Assembly (NCBI GenBank): GCA_945872195.1
Contig: CAMBZO010000009.1
Coordinates: 1 to 18,455 of the forward strand
Reading direction: 5' to 3'
DNA: 18,455 nt
Source: Akkermansia muciniphila
Lineage (GTDB): Bacteria; Verrucomicrobiota; Verrucomicrobiia; Limisphaerales; SXTU01
Positions within the stretch are counted from its first letter, which is position 1. Every line of letters begins with the position of its first letter. Of this stretch, positions 15,311 to 18,455 are shown piece by piece. The notes beneath the pieces were generated by a model. That model did not search any database. It saw only the letters and a list, made by a program, of their open reading frames with translations, and was not told the origin of the DNA. The translations under genes and the position numbers were made by a program.

Positions 15311-15319
15311 GGAGGAGGG
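15311..15319 (+). promoter_or_regulatory. Strong purine-rich Shine-Dalgarno-like site
   Basis: GGAGGAGGG precedes ATG 15333 by 13 nt, a little further than usual. It is the clearest Shine-Dalgarno-like sequence in the window; most other genes here rely on stop-start overlaps. It supports ATG 15333 as the start. Confidence 0.45.
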
Positions 15320-15332
15320 TTGAATCGCCACC

Positions 15333-16922
15333 ATGAATCACACCCCTTCGCGCTGCGGCTGCGTCGTCGCATCGCTGCTGCTTGCCGTGCTGATGGCGGC
15401 ATTTCCCGCCACCGCCGAGGTGAGGCTGCCGGGGGTTTTTTCCGACCACATGGTCCTTCAACGCGACCTGCCGTTGACCTTCTGGGGTTGGGCCGCCGAG
15501 GGCGAGATGGTGACGGTGGAGTTTCAAGGGCAGAAGGTCAGCGTAGCCGCGTTCCGGCAGTTGCCGAGTCCGTTGAGCCGCTGGCAGGTGAAGCTCGGCC
15601 CTTTCAAGGCCAGTGCCACGCCCGCGTCGCTTGTGGTGACGGGGAACAATCGCGTGGAGCGCAAAAACGTCCTTGTGGGCGACGTGTGGATTTGCACGGG
15701 TCAGGCGAACATGGAGTTCCCGCTCAACAAGTCCTCCGACGCCGAGCAGGAACTTCCCGTCGCCATCCACCCGCTCATCCGCTTCTGCACCGTCCCGCGT
15801 GCGAAGGGCAGCGAGCCGCTCGGTGACGTTCGGGTCACCTGGCAGGAGTGCCGCTCGCCGGGCGCTTTCTCTGCTGTGGGCTATTACTTTGGGCGCGACT
15901 TGCAGAAGGCCATCGGGGTGCCTGTCGGCCTCATCGGAATCTATCAAGGCGGCACTCCGGCGGAGGCGTGGGCCACCCGCGCCACGCTGACCGATCAACC
16001 AGATTTGCGCCGCGACTTCGTGGACCGGTTCGACCGGATACGCGCCGACTACGCGTCCGCCGTGCAGAAGTTCAACACCGAGGTCGAGGACTTGAAGAAG
16101 CAAGGCAAGCGCCCGGGAAGCCCACCGCCGAAGATCCCCGTGTTGCCCGCGTGGCTGGGCGCGGAGCTGTTCAACGGAATGGTCGCGCCACTCGTGCCGT
16201 ATGGCATTCGCGGCGTCATCTCGTATCAGGGGGAAGCGAACGCCGATCGCGCCGGTCAGTATCGGCTCCTCTTCCCCGAACTGATCAAAGGCTGGCGGCA
16301 GGCATGGGGACAGGGCGACTTTGCGTTTCTCGCCGTGCAACTCGCCCCCTTCGACAAGCACCGCAACCGCACGTTGGAGCAGATCACCGCCACGCCGGAG
16401 GACTCCGACTGGGCTCGCCTCCGGGAGGCGCAGTCACTCGCTGCGAAGGCCGTGCCGAACTACGCGCTCGTCGTCACCACCGACATCGGCGCGCAGAACG
16501 ACCCGACGCCCGCGAAGAAGGACTGGGTCGGCGCGCGGCTGGCGTTGTCAGCGCGGACGGTCGCTTATGGGGAAACCCTCGTCTCCAGCGGCCCGGTCTT
16601 CAAAGAGCTGGCCGTGCAAGGCGCCAAAGTTCTTGTGCGATTCGACTCGGTCGGCGCGGGCCTCGAAGCGCGGGGCGGAAAACTCACTGGCTTCGCGGTG
16701 TCCGGTGAAGACAAGCAGTTCGTTTGGGCCGACGCGCAGATTCAACCGGACAACTCCGTCCTCGTCAGTTCCGCCGCCGTGCCCAAGCCCGTCGCCGTGC
16801 GCTACGGCTGGGCGGACTTTCCCGTTGTGAACCTGTTCAACAAGGACGGCCTGCCTGCGTCGCCCTTCCGCACGGACACCTTTTCAGTTCCGCCTCCGCC
16901 CGCCCCGGCGAAGAAGAAGTAG
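15333..16922 (+). CDS. Sialate O-acetylesterase-like SGNH protein, catalytic Ser and His replaced
   Basis: A 529-residue secreted protein of the sialate O-acetylesterase (SASA, SGNH) family, whose active members remove acetyl groups from sialic acids or plant glycans. A signal peptide precedes ATAEVRLPGVFSDHMVLQRD, a family hallmark. Other family blocks are NVLVGDVWICTGQANMEF, GLIGIYQGGTPAEAW, YQGEANADRAGQYRLLFPEL and the final jellyroll-like region. In block I the nucleophile position of GQSNM is A125 (codon GCG at 15705-15707). In the late (N)-x-I-H-P block the aligned residue is T392 (NDPTP), so the catalytic His is also missing. The protein is probably an inactive glycan-binding relative. 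A Pro/Ala/Lys-rich tail closes it. A 134-nt gap separates it from the next gene. Confidence 0.88.
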   Translation: MNHTPSRCGCVVASLLLAVLMAAFPATAEVRLPGVFSDHMVLQRDLPLTFWGWAAEGEMVTVEFQGQKVSVAAFRQLPSPLSRWQVKLGPFKASATPASLVVTGNNRVERKNVLVGDVWICTGQANMEFPLNKSSDAEQELPVAIHPLIRFCTVPRAKGSEPLGDVRVTWQECRSPGAFSAVGYYFGRDLQKAIGVPVGLIGIYQGGTPAEAWATRATLTDQPDLRRDFVDRFDRIRADYASAVQKFNTEVEDLKKQGKRPGSPPPKIPVLPAWLGAELFNGMVAPLVPYGIRGVISYQGEANADRAGQYRLLFPELIKGWRQAWGQGDFAFLAVQLAPFDKHRNRTLEQITATPEDSDWARLREAQSLAAKAVPNYALVVTTDIGAQNDPTPAKKDWVGARLALSARTVAYGETLVSSGPVFKELAVQGAKVLVRFDSVGAGLEARGGKLTGFAVSGEDKQFVWADAQIQPDNSVLVSSAAVPKPVAVRYGWADFPVVNLFNKDGLPASPFRTDTFSVPPPPAPAKKK

Positions 16923-17015
16923 TCCACCGCCTGACCCCAAAGTTGAAGCGCGAAGGAGACGGATTGAGTGTGGAAGAGTGAAGGGTTGAAGCGGCACGCC
17001 AAGGCGAACTTTCAC

Positions 17016-17044
17016 TTTCCAATCTGTTGACCCGCCACTAGCGT
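17016..17044 (+). promoter_or_regulatory. Weak candidate promoter before the cytochrome-SUMF1 gene
   Basis: TTTCCA (17016-17021) and TAGCGT (17039-17044) are separated by 17 nt, with ATG 17057 only 12 nt after the -10. The leader would be very short. The rest of the 16923-17056 gap holds purine-rich sequence and no gene. Confidence 0.2.
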
Positions 17045-17056
17045 CCGGCGGAATTA

Positions 17057-18455
17057 ATGATGAAGACTTGCTTGAAACTGACACTCCTCGCTGCGCTCGC
17101 CCTCGCTTCCACTGCCACCGCCCAGGTGGACTTCGTGAAGGACATCCAGCCCGTGCTGGAAGTTCACTGCACCAAGTGTCACGGCGAGGACCAGAAGAAG
17201 GGCGGCCTGCGCCTGCACACGTTGGCCGACACGCTCAAGGGCGGCGACAGCGGCACGGCGCTCGTGGCGGGCAAGTCGAAGGACAGCCGGCTTTACACGA
17301 CCACCACGCTGAAGCCCGACGACGATGCTTTCATGCCGCCGCCGAAGGAAGGGCCGTTGCCGAAGGAGCAGCAGGCGAAGCTCCGCGAATGGATTGACGC
17401 AGGCGCGAAATGGCCGGCCGGCGTGAAGCTCGGTGTCGCGAAGAAAATCAACTTCGCGAAAGACATCCAGCCCATCTTCGAGTTCAACTGCGTGGCGTGT
17501 CATCGCGAAGGCTACGCCAAGGGCGGCCTGCGCATGGACACGCGCGAGCTGACCTTCAAGGGCGGCGATGGCGGCACGGGCGTCGTGCCGTTTCAGGCGG
17601 ACAAGAGTCCCATCTACACCTCCACCACGCATCCCCTCGACGACGAGCGCGTGATGCCGCCCAAGGCCAAGGACCGGCTTACGAAGGAGGAGATTGAGTT
17701 CGTGAAACTGTGGATTCAGCAGGGCGCGGTTTGGCCGGACGGGCTGGTGCTCACGCAAAAGAAGAAGGAAGTCGCCGGCGCGGATGAGAACGAAGTCGTC
17801 GCGGGCATTCACAAGTTCATCCTCGCGACGCACAAAGAAAAGACCGCCGCTGAGATGAAGGCTTACACGAACTCCATCGTGGGCACCGAGGTGAGCTACG
17901 GGCTGGTGCCGATCCCGGCGGGGCAGTTCGTGATGGGCAGCTCGATGGGCGAGAAGGGCCGCGACGCCAACGAAGGCCCGGAGCGCACCGTGAAGATTTC
18001 CCCGTTCTGGATGGGCACGCACGAGATCACTTGGAACGAGTTCGAGCTGTTCATGTATATCGACGAGGAGAAGAAGTTTCGGGACCGCATCAAGACCGAC
18101 GCGGCGATTGAGAAGATTTCCGAAGGCGTCGCGCGCCCGACCAAGCCCTACGTCGAGATGTCCTTCGGCATGGGCAAGGACGGCTATCCCGCCATCAGTA
18201 TGACGCAGCACGCGGCGAACAAGTATTGCCAGTGGCTCTCCGCGAAGACCGGCCACTTCTACCGCCTGCCCACCGAGGCCGAGTGGGAATACGCCGCCCG
18301 CGCCGGCACCAAGACAGCTTACTCGTGGGGCGACGACCCGGCGGACGCGAAGCAATACGCGTGGTTCGAGGCGAACAGCGATTTCAAGTATCAGAAGGTC
18401 GGTCGCAAGCAGCCCAATCCGTGGGGCCTCTACGACATGCACGGCAACGTGGCCG
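17057..18455 (+). CDS. Secreted di-heme cytochrome c (PSCyt1-type) fused to SUMF1/FGE-like domain (3' end missing)
   Basis: The frame is open from ATG 17057 (or the adjacent ATG 17060) to the window end, giving 466 visible residues. A signal peptide (MMKTCLKLTLLAALALASTATAQ) leads into two tandem repeats of a Planctomycete-type cytochrome c domain. Repeat 1 begins VDFVKDIQPVLE and binds heme at C38-T-K-C41-H42; repeat 2 begins INFAKDIQPIFE with C145-V-A-C148-H149. Both share KGGLR and the MPP motif, and both end in a W[IP]-type helix. From about residue 282 a SUMF1/FGE-sulfatase-like domain starts (LVPIPAGQFVMGSSMGEKG), with RLPTEAEWEYAARAG at 403-417 and WGLYDMHGNV at the edge. The catalytic cysteines of true formylglycine-generating enzymes would lie beyond the window, so activity cannot be judged. 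Probably periplasmic or surface-located. Confidence 0.92.
   Translation, partial: MMKTCLKLTLLAALALASTATAQVDFVKDIQPVLEVHCTKCHGEDQKKGGLRLHTLADTLKGGDSGTALVAGKSKDSRLYTTTTLKPDDDAFMPPPKEGPLPKEQQAKLREWIDAGAKWPAGVKLGVAKKINFAKDIQPIFEFNCVACHREGYAKGGLRMDTRELTFKGGDGGTGVVPFQADKSPIYTSTTHPLDDERVMPPKAKDRLTKEEIEFVKLWIQQGAVWPDGLVLTQKKKEVAGADENEVVAGIHKFILATHKEKTAAEMKAYTNSIVGTEVSYGLVPIPAGQFVMGSSMGEKGRDANEGPERTVKISPFWMGTHEITWNEFELFMYIDEEKKFRDRIKTDAAIEKISEGVARPTKPYVEMSFGMGKDGYPAISMTQHAANKYCQWLSAKTGHFYRLPTEAEWEYAARAGTKTAYSWGDDPADAKQYAWFEANSDFKYQKVGRKQPNPWGLYDMHGNVA

Noticed and set aside
17027..17032. TTGACC before the cytochrome-SUMF1 gene, as a -35 box
   Set aside because: The matching -10 would overlap the start codon, so transcription would begin inside the gene.
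17054..18442. A 462-residue minus-strand open frame at the 3' end
   Set aside because: It is the antisense of the heme-cytochrome/SUMF1 gene, whose CXXCH motifs, signal peptide and SUMF1 stretches are unmistakable on the plus strand.

Overview
The window looks like a chromosomal stretch of a high-GC bacterium of the Planctomycetes-Verrucomicrobia group, most likely Verrucomicrobiota (Pedosphaera/Limisphaera-like). This rests on gene content only: a MoxR/DUF58/vWA/DUF4175-type envelope operon, a sialate O-acetylesterase-like protein, a Planctomycete-type cytochrome c domain fused to a sulfatase-modifying (SUMF1/FGE) domain, and ParDE-like and DUF433/DUF5615 toxin-antitoxin pairs. Nearly the whole window is coding; no gap exceeds about 185 bases, and I saw no tRNA, rRNA, CRISPR array or transposase.

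Region 1 (1-12885, + strand) is one tightly packed operon. In order it holds a 5'-truncated MoxR AAA+ ATPase, a DUF58 protein, a membrane vWA protein with a BatA-type N-terminus, a DUF4175-like three-helix membrane protein, a coiled-coil protein with a signal peptide and a long Gly/Lys/Gln-rich tail, a ParD/ParE-like module, a second membrane vWA protein with a glutamine-amidotransferase-like domain, a DUF433/DUF5615 module, and a secreted caspase/legumain-like peptidase with two calcium-loop motifs. Most junctions are ATGA or TGATG overlaps or gaps under 20 nt, so the two toxin-antitoxin pairs are built into the translational coupling of the envelope operon. The DUF5615 gene has a one-base frameshift at a run of six C. 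The shifted frame stays open and runs straight into the peptidase gene.

Region 2 (12886-15283) begins with a 67-bp convergent intergenic spacer bounded by two related palindromic hairpins in opposite orientation, each abutting a stop codon. A minus-strand S41-peptidase-like gene follows that lacks both catalytic positions, then a divergent 183-bp promoter region, then an LptF/LptG-family lipopolysaccharide export permease containing a G9 tract.

Region 3 (15333-18455, + strand) carries a sialate O-acetylesterase-like protein whose catalytic Ser and His are both replaced, and a secreted protein with two tandem c-type heme domains followed by the start of a SUMF1/FGE domain cut off by the window end.

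The most interesting points are the composite envelope operon (MoxR, two vWA proteins, two embedded toxin-antitoxin pairs and a secreted caspase-like peptidase), the apparent fission of the DUF4175-type gene at a repeat-derived start, the homopolymer frameshift that can fuse a toxin start to the peptidase, and two predicted pseudoenzymes within about 3 kb.
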